Source: Shinisaurus crocodilurus
Taxonomy: Eukaryota > Chordata > Lepidosauria > Squamata > Shinisauridae
Direction of reading: 5' to 3'
Assembly: GCA_021292165.1 (NCBI GenBank)
Contig: CM037879.1
Span: 248,353,438 to 248,417,437 of the forward strand
Length of the DNA: 64,000 nt
Below, piece by piece: positions 1 through 11,700 of this stretch. Position 1 is the stretch's first letter; every line of letters begins with the position of its first letter. The position numbers were made by a program, and so were the translations under genes. The notes under the pieces are model-generated. The model was not told the origin of the DNA and did no database searches. It saw nothing but the letters and a program-made list of their open reading frames with translations.

Positions 1-330
1 CTAACTAGCTGAGAGCCCTAAAATCACAGTGTCCTTGAGACCTCTTGCTTGCTACTTTGTACCGTACTGATAAGCTGTATTGCTGGCGTGTGTCTGGGTT
101 AGTGAAGGTAATTTTGTAAATAAACTTGTTTTATAAAAGATACTTTTGTGGCTATAAGTTATCCCTTTGTTCTGGGCTAAAGGTGATAGTCGCTGGGGGA
201 CCTCAGAAAAGGCCCGCCCCCAGGACTCGCTACCCCCTTAGCATTGAACCCGCGCAGAAGACCAGGTTGTCGGTCTTCCACTTATACCAATGCAGAAACA
301 AGGTAGATAATGATACCAAAGGTCTTCTTT
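1..330 (+). repeat. possible LTR-type repeat remnant (R/U5-like)
   Basis: An AATAAA at 119-124 follows T-rich sequence and is followed by a GC-richer stretch ending near 330. This order resembles the R and U5 part of a retroviral-type long terminal repeat cut by the window edge. No primer site, partner LTR or coding sequence is visible, so the call is tentative. Confidence 0.25.
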
Positions 331-902
331 GAACAGACCAATGGACAATCTACTTCATTATCTTGTTGCAGGTTCCAAATATCAATGCTGGATGTCTTTA
401 GGAAGTCTACAAGTCTGGCCTGCAACAACACATTGCAATGCAGTTCACCTAACAAGCATGTCTTGTTCAGGGCTATAGCCAGCCAGCAGTGCCCTTCACT
501 AGCAGGATATTCCATTCCTCCCTCCCCCGGTTTTCTGTTTCTCTTTTCCAACTGGCATTTAACATTCTGAGGTTACTAAACATGTTAAGTCTTAACCCAG
601 CTGTTTTGGGGGGGGGACCCCTTAGGGTTTTTTTCCTCCTTAGATTTTGTTATACTTTCACAAACCACAGGGTTCCCCCAGGCATACTGATAACTCTCTC
701 TTATTTTCCAGTAGCCCTCCTTTGGCTACATTTCTCTTGGCACTCACCACCTGAGTTTGCTATTAGAAGGAGTGATAACACAAGGATGCAACAACTCTAT
801 TCTCTATTCATCATAATAAACAATATACAGTCTCTGAAGAATGCGACATCTCACCCTTTGCTAACACAATAGATAACAAGCTGGTTTGGACATTACAATA
901 AA
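331..902. other. stretch with nothing recognised
   Basis: AT-balanced, pyrimidine-rich sequence with no coding signature, splice-bordered exon or repeat I can name. Confidence 0.5.
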
Positions 903-1040
903 CTAGGGATGGGGAATGTGTGGCCCTCCAGATGCTGGACTGCAACTCCCATCATCCCTCACCACTGGCTATGCTGGCTAGGATTGACGGGAGTTGCAGT
1001 CCAACATCTGGAGGGCCACACATTCCCCACCCCTGCAATA
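903..1040. mobile_element. palindromic MITE, hAT-like (CAGGGRTGGGGAA type)
   Basis: Near-perfect inverted repeat: the left arm (about 906-955) is the reverse complement of the right arm (about 987-1037) around a short centre with CTATGCTGGCTAGG. Ends read as CAGGGGTGGGGAATGTG when taken from the right. Related copies occur at 10388-10518 and 53300-53437. Confidence 0.75.
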
Positions 1041-1916
1041 AACCATGCTTTATCATGAACAGAACAAGCCTCTGCGAGCTCTGGGCTTGCATGCTCCCCA
1101 CTCCTCCTCCACTGTGGCTGCAAGATCAGAAGTTTTTGCTTCTGTTTTTGATTAACTGCAGTTTGTAGTTTCATCTGAACTCAACAAACTGCGGTTAATC
1201 TTAACTATGGTTTGCTTGAAACAAGCCAACTTCAAACTATGACTTAAGAAGCTAACTTGTTTCAACAAATCATAGTTAAGATTGGTAATAGTTTAGGGTC
1301 TGGGCATAACACTGAACTGCAGTTAAGTGTGGCCATCAGAGCAGAAGGGGGGACCACAGGAGTCCAAGGCATGCTCTGGATTGTTCCCTGCCACGATAAA
1401 CCATGACATCCAAATTGGCCCAGTATCTCTGACATGTTAGTTTTGCCATTTTTGAGCCAGTTTTACCAGTGTTTGTCACTAAAATAGTTTGTCAGGCTGC
1501 AGTGAGTATACACTCAGTAGCAATACTGGGTTTGCCTCTGCATAGTACGTGAAAAGGTCAAAGCTTCCTTAGTGGAAAGCAAGTCTTGAATTCAGTGGAA
1601 CTTACTTGTAAGTATACATGCACAGGATTAGGCTGTCACTCTACTAGAAGTGACACACGTAGTAGCTATAATATCCCACTGTATTTCCTGGGTAGGGAAA
1701 CAAGCAGAGTACTATGCCACCCATCAGTCTCAGATGGGAATGGAGCAATGGGATGAGAGATGTCCAGACATAGGCCACTCAACTGTTGACTTAAGAGCAA
1801 CTACCCACAGGTCAGCCAATTACATGCACTATAGAATACTTGCTTTTTATGAAGCTGAATTACAAGTCACATTGAAATATGTCATGTACGATTTTGAAAT
1901 ATGACTAACAGGACCC
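1041..1916. repeat. inverted repeats, otherwise unrecognised
   Basis: Between about 1190 and 1290 the motif TTAATCTTAACTATGGTTTG recurs in inverted, slightly decayed form (near 1262-1285), suggesting an old MITE. From about 1320 to 1916 I see nothing nameable. Confidence 0.35.
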
Positions 1917-2016
1917 TGCTGAATGGGATAGGCTGTGGTACGGGAGGCACCTTTTGTGAGCAGAGCTCTGCTCAGTTTTGGGGGATCCCCCTGCACCACA
2001 GCCTACCCTATTCAGA
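1917..2016. repeat. 100-bp palindromic element
   Basis: CTGAATGGGATAGGCTGTGG (from 1919) is repeated in inverted, near-identical form at about 1995-2015, with an asymmetric 55-bp centre. Probably a MITE fragment. The following 2017-2587 holds nothing recognised apart from a CCCCCCAC-rich patch at 2406-2423. Confidence 0.5.
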
Positions 2017-2587
2017 TAGGTCCCTCAGCTGGGGGAGCTGCTGTGGAGAGGAGGGGGCACTTCCGCCAACACCTAAATTTAGATCCAACCCAGTAAACAG
2101 AAAAATATTACAATTTTAAACAAGATTTGAAGTGGATAGTTTTCACTATGTTGGCGTCAGAGGATGCTATATCCAAGCCAAGTGATTTTTATAAGACTTT
2201 ATGCAAACTTCTCTTCAAGCAGAACAGAATGAAAGAAGGTCCAACACTTGCTTTGTTTAAGTAATATAATACAATACAACCAGTCTATGTGGAAGTGGAA
2301 GCAATGAACACAAGAAATGATAAGTATTCCATGCTAGTTATTGGCTGTAATATAATCTGGACATACTACACAGACTCTGTTATAGATTTCCATCGTAACT
2401 TCAACTCCCCCCCCCACCCCCACAATTAGCTCCAAAAATTCCAAAACACAGATCAGCTTCCTTAATACCACAGGCAATATAAACAAGAGGATTCTATAGC
2501 AGATATTTATATGCAGTCTATAATCATCCTCCCACTGCTTCAACAACCACACAAAAATACATCATCTACAAGTCATTCAGATACCAC

Positions 2588-3396
2588 AAGTTTATTTATT
2601 TAATACATTTTTATACCACCCAATAGCCGAAGCTCTCTGGGCGGTTTACAACAGTTAAAATCATAAAATATAATATAAAATATAAAATTTAAAACCACAG
2701 ATTAAAAACAAACAGCAGAGCTAGCAGCCTAAGCTGATAAAAGGTGCTCCGTGCCACTGAGTAGACCTGTGCCTCGAGTGACAGTTGGGGATCCAACAGC
2801 ACCCCCAAACTATGAACCTGATCATTCCGGGGGAGTGCAACCCCATCCAGAACTGGTTGAATATCACTTAGCCGGGCAGACGAACCACCCACTAACAGTA
2901 CCTCCGTCTTATCTGGATTGAGTCTCAGTTTATTAGCCCTCATCCAGTCCATTACTGTGTCCAGGCACTGATTCAGAATAGCCACTGCCTCACCTGGATT
3001 AGATGAAAAGGAGAGATAGAGCTGGGTGTCATCTGCATATTGATGACACCTCAGCCCACACCTCCGGATAACCTTTCCCAGTGGTTTCATGTACATGTTA
3101 AACAGCATAGGGGATAAAACAGAGCCCTGTGGCACCCCATGGCATAACTGCCAAGGGACAGAGCAGTAATCCCCCAGCACCACCTTCTGGAATCGTCCGC
3201 CCAAGTAGGATCGGAACCACTGGAGCGCAGTGCCTCCAACTCCCAACCCAGACAACCTATCCAGAAGGATACCATGGTCGATGGTATCGAAAGCCGCTGA
3301 GAGGTCCAAGAGAATTAATAGGGTCGCACTCCCTCTGTCCCTCTCCCGGCAGAGGTCATCCCACAGGGCGACCAATGCAGTTTCCATTCCAAAACC
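2588..3396 (-). mobile_element. L2-type LINE, internally deleted, 3' part
   Basis: The minus strand encodes an L2-like reverse transcriptase: AAFDTIDHGILLDRLSGLG, GVPQGSVLSPMLFNMYMKPL and QYADDTQLYLSF (YADD catalytic box). The element ends in an L2-type 3' tail whose AATAAATAAA shows as plus TTTATTTATTTAAT at 2590. After TFYQLRL the frame runs straight into 3' UTR, so about 575 bp present in the sister copy at 16650-18540 are missing. No function expected. Confidence 0.9.
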
Positions 3397-3424
3397 ACAA
3401 GTTTTCAGATTCCTTGGCAGAACA

Positions 3425-3535
3425 CAATGGGTGGGGTTCACACAGCACAAGGCAACCCACACTCAAAGTTGAGTGTGGGTAGTTGTGTTGAACCGTGGAC
3501 TGTTGTGTTGTGTGAACCCAGCCACACTAACAAAC
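3425..3535. repeat. palindromic MITE, GGGTTCACACAACAC family
   Basis: Starts near GGGGTTCACACAGCAC and ends GTGTGAACCCAGCC, with inverted copies of CAACCCACACTCAA at the centre. Relatives lie at 47465-47565 and 51908-52225. Confidence 0.6.
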
Positions 3536-3737
3536 CATTGTCTCCCTCCACTAAAAATTGCCCTCCCCAAATGAGAGCACTGGAGAAGAGAACTGGAGTA
3601 TGGAGCAAGCCACCCAGATGCTTCCAAATATCTTGGAATAGACTGTTAAAATACACAAAGACTCACAGTAAGTGCATACATGCTCACCCCATGCTGGAGT
3701 TTTAAACAACTGCAACCTACAAAATCCTTAAACAATT

Positions 3738-3876
3738 CTACCCATGTTTAGACAGAAAAAAGTCCTACAAATCGCAGCATTCCCCAGCCAACTGGGGAAT
3801 GGTGTTGGCTGGGGAATGCTGGGAGTTGTAGGACTTTTTTCTGTCTAAACTCGCATAGGATTGTGCCCTAAATAGA
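3738..3876. repeat. palindromic MITE, TGTTTAGACAGAAAAA family
   Basis: Arms carry CATGTTTAGACAGAAAAAAG and its inverted copy, with a nested GGGGAATGCTGGGAGTTGTA palindrome. Same family at 7960-8048, 9533-9667 and 21185-21292. Confidence 0.7.
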
Positions 3877-3946
3877 TTTTTCTCCCCTCCCAATGCTTTA
3901 ATTTTTTTCAGACCAGCCATCAGAAACAAGCTCCTCACAGGACAAG

Positions 3947-3994
3947 AAATGTATCTTGATACAGGTAAATAAATGTATCTTGATACAGGTAAAA
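3947..3994. repeat. 24-bp tandem duplication
   Basis: Two adjacent 24-bp units (3947-3970 and 3971-3994) share TGTATCTTGATACAGGTAAA and differ at only one or two bases. The flanking 3877-4355 is otherwise unremarkable. Confidence 0.8.
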
Positions 3995-4393
3995 AAAACC
4001 TGGTAAATAAAGCTTGCCAATGTTCCTTCTTTACCACAAACAGAGTTAGGCTTAATTCCCAACCTTTTGAAATATAAAACATGTGAATCAAAGCATGTTG
4101 TCCATCACAATACACAATACAAAAGATGGCAAGGGGAATTATGTTGGTAAGGCAGGCAGCCCAAGTTCACAAACAAACTGACTGCTGTAAGACAACTATA
4201 GATAAAAATGTGCTAATTGTCTGTTGATTAGCGAGTTTCCTCCTCTTTGTCCTAATCTGAAAAGGAAATCTAAACAACTTTCAAAATGCATGCCTGGGAA
4301 TTAAACTGCATCATTTTTTTAAAAAACTCAACCCAAACACAATTGGGAGTGGTATTACTCAAGAGTTAGGATTTCTGAATGATTACATCATTG

Positions 4394-5171
4394 AAATCCA
4401 GCATCGTCTGAGCTCCGCAAGTGCCGCATTTTCTCGAATGAAACATAGAGTGTTCGAGGATCGGGATATTTGTAAGAAGACCAAAACACTGGTTTATGAA
4501 GCCATTGTATTACCAACTTTATTGTATGCCTGCGAAACATGGACTATCTATAAACGTCACTTCCACCTCCTTGAAAGGTTTCATCAACGTTGCCTCCGGA
4601 AAATCCTGCAAATTACTTGGGAAGATAGGCGAACAAATGTCAGTGTACTGGAAGAAGCAAAGACTACTAGCATTGAAAAAATGATCCTTCAACGCCAACT
4701 TCAGTGGACCGGTCATGTTGTTCGAATGCCTGACTGCCGTCTCCCAAAGCAGTTACTTTACTCCCAACTCAAGGATGGAAAGCGGAATATCGGTGGTCAA
4801 TATAAGAGGTTTAAAGATGTTCATAAGGCTAATCTAAAAAAATGCAATATAAACATTGAAAACTGGGAAGCTCTGGCCCATGAACGATCTAAATGGAGGT
4901 TGGCCTTTCACAAAGGTTCCATGGACTTTGAAGAAGCCCGAGTGCAAGGTGAAAGGGAGAAACGTGCTAAGCGAAAAGCACGTCAAATGAATCTTTTACA
5001 GGACCATCTTCTATCTGGTAACCTGTGTCCTCACTGTGGGAAGCTGTGTGGATCTAGAATTGGCCTCCACAGTCACTTACGGACCCATCGCTAGAGTCTA
5101 CACAATCTTCTTTAGAATTTCCTCCTTTTATCCCGGAAGACAATCTTACTTGGTCACGAGTGATCGCCTGA
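4394..5171 (+). mobile_element. 5'-truncated non-LTR retrotransposon tail with C-terminal zinc finger
   Basis: An uninterrupted frame from about 4396 to the TAG at 5092-5094 encodes the C-terminal part of a LINE polyprotein: AIVLPTLLYACETWT, LLERFHQRCLRKIL and RQLQWTGHVVRMPD, typical of sequence downstream of the reverse transcriptase. It ends with a C2H2-like finger, CPHCGKLCGSRIGLHSHLRT. The insert is bounded by a perfect 38-bp direct repeat (4356-4393 and 5172-5209) and has no poly(A) tail. The clade is unresolved. The open frame suggests a young copy, but the RT domain is missing, so it is not active. Confidence 0.85.
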
Positions 5172-5248
5172 TACTCAAGAGTTAGGATTTCTGAATGATT
5201 ACATCATTGTCTACTTCTGAGAATGCTGAATACTTCATAAACTGTTAA

Positions 5249-5480
5249 TTTATTTTATTTATTATATTTATACACTGCCTTTTTTCCTGCAAGGAATCCA
5301 AGGCAGCTACATAATCCTCCTCCTCTCTATTTTATCCTCACAACAACCATGTGAGGTAGGTTAGGCTGAGAGTCAGTGACTGGTCCAAAGTCACCCAGTG
5401 AGTTTCATGGCCGAGTGGGGACTTGAACCTGGATCTCCTGAGTCCCAATCCAACACTCTCACCACTATGCCACACTGGCT
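5249..5480 (-). mobile_element. tRNA-derived SINE, minus orientation
   Basis: Read on the minus strand it starts with a tRNA-like head with an A-box (TGGCATAGTGG) and B-box (GGTTCAAGTCC). A conserved body around AAACTCACTGGGTGACTTTG follows, then an AATAAATAAAATAA-like 3' tail. A second copy is at 14542-14778. Confidence 0.8.
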
Positions 5481-5715
5481 CAGTTAACATATTCAAACTT
5501 TTCTAAGGTAATATTGCAGATAGTTCTTTGTCAACAATGCATATTTTCTGTTTTGAAATTCATTGATGATAATACAGCTATCATGAAATGGTAGTGTTTT
5601 GGTTATCTACTCCCATATCTATAAACACACACACCCCTCATATACATACACACACACTTGCAATCCTGCTACCTTTCCATTCTGCTTGATGAAAATTTCA
5701 GTGACAAACATCTGT

Positions 5716-5935
5716 ACAGTCATGCCTTGGATTGAGAGCATAATTCGTTCCGGAAACGTGCTTGTCCAAAACACTCTTATATCAAAACGAAATCCCCCAA
5801 AAAAAATTTGTACAGAGATTTTTAATTTAAGCTGTACTACAGTACTTGTATCGCAAAACGTCGCTTGTATATCAAGTAAAAAAAAATTAAAAATTTGCTT
5901 GTCTTGCAAAAATGCTCTCAAACCGAGTTATTTTC
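5716..5935. mobile_element. Tc1/mariner-like MITE (copy 1 of 5)
   Basis: Starts ACAGTCATGCCTTGGATTG and carries the family core TGTACAGAGATTTTTAATTT and CAAAACGTCGCTTGTATATC. The right end is decayed. Other copies: 33853-35325 (interrupted), 44307-44552, 46297-46548 and 59978-60246. Confidence 0.75.
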
Positions 5936-6059
5936 TTACACCAACCAAAGGGCCACTTTACATATTACCATATTCTACAAGGAGGTAGCCTCTGAGTTGA
6001 AATATACATTTTTAGTATGCTGAGCACAGAACTTTTCCCCTTGCTGTCAATACCTCAAC

Positions 6060-7480
6060 GGCAATGGGCGGGAGGCCCTTCGTTCGCTGTATCAACATCT
6101 GCGGCGGGGGAGGGGGTTTCCTTTACTCCTAGTTCAGGATTACAGGCTGTTCTTTGATAATGACGCTAAGTGGAAAATGCAGAGGGTTTTATTTTATAAA
6201 TCAAGGCACAACACGGCACCGCTTAAACTCGGTCAGGCGAGAGAAGCAGCTGCTCGGTAGCACTGACCCTAAGCTAAAGGCATGAAGGGGAAATCTTCGA
6301 CGACTGTGGCAGCCGCGCTGCTGCTCCAAAGCACTTTCCTGAAGTGAAGTGGTTTAGGGTGCTGCTGGTGGAGGAGGAGGAGGAGGCTGAAGTTGGCATC
6401 TCCCCACCCCGCGCCCCCTCCCGAGAGTCGAGCGAAAATACGAGAACTGTGAGGCTCCGGGACAATGACTCCGAACGGCTCATAAGGCAGCAGGAGCCTG
6501 TCGTGCCTAACGTCCCCGCCAACCCACCCACCCAGGAGACACCTGAGGCCGCCTCCCCGTTTTCCTCGGACTCTACGGAGCAAACGAAGATTGGTCTCCT
6601 CAGCAGTGGGCCGGAGGACAGGCACGTTACACGGAGGAAAGGAAGGAATTGGGGCACGGCGGGGAGGGAGCAAGATCTCAAATGCGTTTCTCCCCCTCCC
6701 AGGCTGCCCACAGCCCCTGCCTACCCGGCGCCCAACACGCTGCGGGGGTTTCCCACGGCTGGATTTCCCCTTCCAGCCTGAGAGTCCCGCCTCCATCGAA
6801 AGCTGCAGAGGTAGAGAGGTTGTGCAAGCGAGCCTACGGCCCGGGGACCAGCCCAGGGCAACCGCACATTAAAGGCCTCCCTCGTAGCTCTGCAGCGACA
6901 AGGAGAGAGAAGCTCGGCGACAGAGCCGCTTCTCTCCCCGCCACGACCCACCGTTTCTAGGAGACGTTATTCCCCTGCCTCTCCGGGCCTGTATCTACGC
7001 CCCGCTTCCTCCACCCCCCACCCCCCTCAGCAGCCAAGCCGGCCCTTCGCCCTTTCCTCACCCATGGCTGAGTTTTCCTGCGTCGCTTCTCCCGCAGAGA
7101 AACCTCGCAGGCGCCCCCCGTCTTCTCCTCAGACTCGGCCGCCGCTAACCCGGAAGTCGCGGCTGAGCTGCTTCCACGTCGACCGCGTCCCCCAGCCGCT
7201 CCTACTGCGTGCCTCAAGTGAGCCGCTGACAAGGAGCGCTTCTCTGCTTGGAGCTTTCGACACGACGCGGCGCCACTGCCGGAGTGAAAAGAGCTCAGTA
7301 GCCGCCGATGAAAAGTCTAGCGAGAGTCGCCGACAAAAGCAAAAAAAAGAAAAAAAGCGAAAAACAGAGTTCCTCACGGGTTGATTGCGACGTGCCGAAT
7401 CTGCAGTTTCAAAAGGATGCGAGGTAATCGTTCTCCGCTTCCCCTATTGGGTAAGCTGGATGGGCGGGGCTATCTTAAAT
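6060..7480 (-). promoter_or_regulatory. CpG island, candidate promoter of an unassigned neighbour gene
   Basis: This 1.4-kb tract is far richer in G+C and CpG than its AT-rich surroundings. Near its upper edge the minus strand carries a CCAAT box (plus attgg at about 7445) and a GC box (plus gggcgggg at about 7463), spaced as in a TATA-less promoter firing leftward. A plausible minus-strand first-exon donor follows a CCATGG at 7062-7067 (G then GTGAGG). A plus-strand donor (GAG then GTAATC, 7421-7429) also exists, so a bidirectional promoter is possible. In human the gene downstream of NUP205 in the same direction is STMP1. I looked for its short coding sequence and did not find it in this window. 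Confidence 0.7.
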
Positions 7481-7829
7481 TCTGCGGCCGCATGCCTCTA
7501 CTAGCTTCTCTGCATATGCAAAAACGGGAGGGGGAAAGGGGAGGAGATGCGCCTGTCCCTTTGATGGAGCAAAAACCTCGTGAGCCTCCAGTGGTCTTTC
7601 AGTTATAGGAGCAGCAGCACCGACAGGCCTACAGATGCTTCGTAGGAGGCTTGAACACGAAGTATTAGTGCAAATATTCTTTTTGTAAATATATGGTAGC
7701 ATTGTGTCCTAAAGAACACAGATGATGTACTAGCTTCCCTCCGGTTCAATTCAGGATGCCAGTTACAACAAATCAGAAAGCATAACTGGCTAAGGCCTAA
7801 CTTACTTAGATGAATCACCACAGAAGACC

Positions 7830-8619
7830 AGATAATGCTCTTTATTATTTTTGCATGAGGTTAGGACCTCAAGGATGCACAGACGGATGGTTGCCATGGC
7901 TAACCCTCAGCTGTTCAGTACTCTTCCCTTGGAAACTTGTCAAAGCCCATTAAGACCACAATCCTATGCATGTTTAGACATGCTGGCTGGGGAATGCTCA
8001 GAGTAATAGGGCATTTTTCTGTCTAAACATGCATAAGATTGCACCCTTATGGAAGCAATACAAGTCTTGGTGGCTTTTTGGTAAACAGGGATAGAGTAAC
8101 ATGAGGATTAAGTTTTAATATTTGTAAGGATTTTAATGTTTAAACACAGTCCACTATTGAATAAAGCAGTCTTCAAAGTGAATACATAATAAAATAGAAG
8201 TAAAACCTTCAGGGAAGTCTAGATTGCCCACGATACATTTTTTTTCCAGTTCTCCATAACCTCATATTATACAAAACTCTCTTTTAGAAGAAGCAAGACC
8301 AGAATAGAGCTGATAGAAACAACACCTAGTTATGGAGGGGCTTCGTTGGCGTAGGTTGCAAATCGCATCTGTAAAAAATGAACCCAGCTGACTTCTGGTT
8401 TTTGATCAACTATAGCACAGACATGTCAATTTCAAAGTGTAGATTCTTGTCAATTACATTGTTTTAAAAACTTTTATCTCCCCCCCCCTTGGTAAACAGG
8501 AAGAGTACACAAAGTTGATTCATTATTGTTGTAATGAAAAAAATATAGCAAAATAATTTTGACCATAATTTAGAAAATGATGTCTACAAAAAACTTCAGT
8601 GAGGCACAAGCATTAGTCT
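7830..8619 (-). other. NUP205 3' UTR and downstream flank
   Basis: A-rich non-coding sequence after the stop codon. Candidate minus-strand polyadenylation signals are two ATTAAA (plus TTTAAT at 8114-8119 and 8132-8137) and one AATAAA (plus TTTATT near 7840-7845). Which is used cannot be told from sequence. A small MITE-like palindrome interrupts the stretch at 7960-8048. Confidence 0.5.
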
Positions 8620-8772
8620 TCAGGTCCTTGATATCCTTAGCAGACCACGGATGCGTCTAACAAGCGCTTGAATGAAAGTGTAGCGTGACCGGACCTTAGA
8701 ATATAGGCTTTCAATGTCAAGCAGCTTCTTCTGCAATGATTCTCCAAAACTGTTGGTGGCCTCAATCTGAAG
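8620..8772 (-). CDS. NUP205: NUP205 exon 38 of 38, terminal coding exon (nt 5240-5392)
   Basis: Fifty codons plus TGA (minus strand, 8620-8622). Translation includes SFGESLQKKLLDIESLYSKV and YTFIQALVRRIRGLLRIS, then R-T-stop where the human protein ends R-N. Confidence 0.97.
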   Translation of the reverse strand, partial: LQIEATNSFGESLQKKLLDIESLYSKVRSRYTFIQALVRRIRGLLRISRT

Positions 8773-11700
8773 CTGAAAGAGGAGGGAGAGGAGAAAAAAA
8801 TTATGTAACTTCTTTTAAAGAAACCCAAACATTTCTTCTCTGTTTAGAAATACCAGTTCATATTTAAAGTCTAAACAAAGTTGTGTTGCATTTTGTCGGG
8901 TGATAGGTGCTCAAGTATATCTGACAAGCATTTCTACTTACAAGCTTAAAATACACTTATTAAAATAGTTTTCAAAAGGATCTCTCAAGCAGGTGTGGCA
9001 ATATAACTACCCATCTTTGGTACCAATTTAAGTCATAATTGCAAGCACGAATTATGTTCTGCCAGTTCATCAATTAGAAATTGTTCACGTTTCTTCCCAA
9101 ATAGATGAAACAGGATAGGCAGCTACGAAGTCTGAGGAGATGGTTTGAGTGCACATGAAACAACCACCTTGCTGAAGTTAAGCAGGTCTGAGTCTGCGCA
9201 GTGGTTGGATGGGCAACCTGGGAAGTCATGTATGCTGCACTAAGTCCCATGATGGAAAAAAGGCTATATATATAAATGTACCAAATAAAGTTTAAATACT
9301 ACATCTTGATTATGGCTATTGTCAAAAAGATAATGAATCCAAAAACTTTAGACAAGCCTTCCCCGACCTAACACCCTCCTGATGTGTTGTACTACAACTC
9401 CCATAATCCACAGCAAGCAGGCCTATTGTGGCTGGGGATTATGGGAGTTGTAGTGCAACACATCAGGAGGGTGCCAGGTTGGAGGAGGATGCTTTCAAAA
9501 ACCTTTTATTTTTGGTAGTTAAAATAATTTTAGGGTGCAATCCTATGCATGTTTAGACAGAAAAAAACCCTCCAACTCCCAGCATTTTCTAGCCAACATG
9601 GCTGGCTGGGGAATGCTGGGAGTTGTAGAACATTTTTCTGTCTAAACATGCATAGGTTTGTGCCCTTCATTGATTTTTTTACATGTACATAAAAGGAAAA
9701 GAAAAAGCCAAATATTTACTCTTGCTAGTCCTCCAAACTGAATATCACAATCAATATTCAAGAAAGTGAAAGTAGGGGACAGGGATAGAAGGAAACAAAA
9801 AGGCATGGGATCATTTCTCTTTCTTCCAACTGTTCTTGATGTCAAATATACATTATACGGAATGTGCAGGTACAGTACTAGGAGTAATATTTAACATGCT
9901 GAGTTGCATTGTATTTACTGACCATGCAGTACAAATCATTTTGTGGTTCGTTAAGTAGCAATTTCCTAGTTATGTGCAACAACTATAAAACCACAAATAA
10001 TACCTCAACGCAAAAGCGATGTAGAGACTTCAGTAACTGAGATACTGTTTCTGGAACAGACTGTCTGAAGGATCTTACCTGATCTATATCAAGTTGGCTC
10101 ACTCTGCTCAGTCCACTTCTAAAATCGAAGTTAGGCTCTGACCTGAAGGAATCTTGGAATTAAAAATGACCATAGTTATGTTTAAGTACGAAATAAGCTT
10201 TAAAAATGTGTAACTTTAAGTAATTTAAAATCCCACCATAGTGTGCTATGTCTGTAATTACCTCTTTGTAACTGTATCATCCTCCTAGCTTAATGTTTCA
10301 ACAAAACGTACTTGTACAAGAATCTGGGATTTTCCAGTTCTTTATGCCAGCAAGGCTGTCCTCTTGGTTTGTAGCAGCCAGTACAGCAGTGTTGGGCAAC
10401 TTGAGGCCTGCCAGATGTTTTGGCCTACGATTTCCATCAGCCCTAGCCAGCATAGCCAATGGTGAGGGCTGATGATATAGACCAAAAAATCCGGAAGGCC
10501 ACAAGTTGCCCACCCCTACCAGACGGGACTAGGGGGAGGGAGAGACTTAGTTGTCCCAAGCAACCCAAACTGGTCTTCCATTGAATCACCCTCTAGCTTT
10601 TAGCTTGGTGGAGCCCTGTCCCAAGTTTCTGCTAGCTTGTATGCAGGTAGAGAGAAATATTGAAAAAACACAAATTCCCCACCCAATCTTTTTCTAACAG
10701 AAATTCTATGGTTTCTATTTCCATCATTGCTTTTTTCCCGTTTCTTAAATGCCAAGAACTAAGACATCACAGAGATGCAACAGTTTGCATCTCACTCTCT
10801 CTTGTATTGGTTAAATTTGCAATGTTGCTTGTATAAAATTAACGTTGCAATCCTATACACACTTACCTGAAAGTAAGTCCCAGTTAACTCAATGGAGCAT
10901 AGCATACGTGTGAAGAGATATGTATAGGATTGAAATTTAAGACATACCGGTATGTACCGTACTTTTGAGGTGGACTGCGGTGATTGTGCAAACCTGGTCA
11001 ATGTGTTTTTTTTTCTTTTCCTGCACTACTGTGGTGTAGCAGTATCCAAACTGCAGTCAACCACAAAATGCTTGAACTAAAGTTAGACTTTTGAGCAAGT
11101 AAAAAACTGTAATTACAAAACATATACAGCAGACTAAAATCCTCCTAGTATTCTTAAATACACTAGCATAATCTGGTGTTTTAAAACTTTACTATAGCAT
11201 AACGCAAGAATTCCAAAAAGTTTAAGGAAAATGACCTTGCAATCTTCTGCTTTTCAACGGAGTTCTGGAGGCCAGAAGTGAATCTTGGGAATCTGCAGGG
11301 GTACAGTGCAGCAGATAATGTTCCAGGTGTCGCCAAAGAATAAAAAGGCACGTTTCTATGATATCTGCAAAATATCTCTAGTAAAGGAGAACATTAGATT
11401 TACTGCTTAGCTACTTGGGGAGGGGTATGTGATAAAATAAGACTCCAGGTCTTCATACAACAACTACATTTGTGTTGAATTTTGCACATGCAACCCCAAT
11501 GGAATTACTAACAGGTAAAAATACATATATGCATTGTAATTGCATGATCAGAGATAGGAGTCTGCTAAGAGCCTCTATTTATTGCCCCATGGTAAACATT
11601 TGTTCCACAGTAGTCACAGAGGAAACAATCCTTACGTACGTTTATTGCTAATAAATACTAGCACAAGAAAAACCACATTCCTCCAGTGGTCTTTTTCAAG

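Noticed and set aside
4438..5094. A host zinc-finger gene
   Set aside because: The C2H2-like finger is preceded by LINE post-RT sequence and the block is flanked by a target duplication, so it is a retrotransposon tail.
6957..7384. Short ORFs across the CpG island as genes
   Set aside because: Low-complexity Arg/Ser/Pro frames on both strands, as expected from GC-rich DNA; no recognisable domain.
1..8600. STMP1 coding sequence downstream of NUP205
   Set aside because: Expected from human gene order, but I found no minus-strand match to its short N-terminal peptide in this interval.
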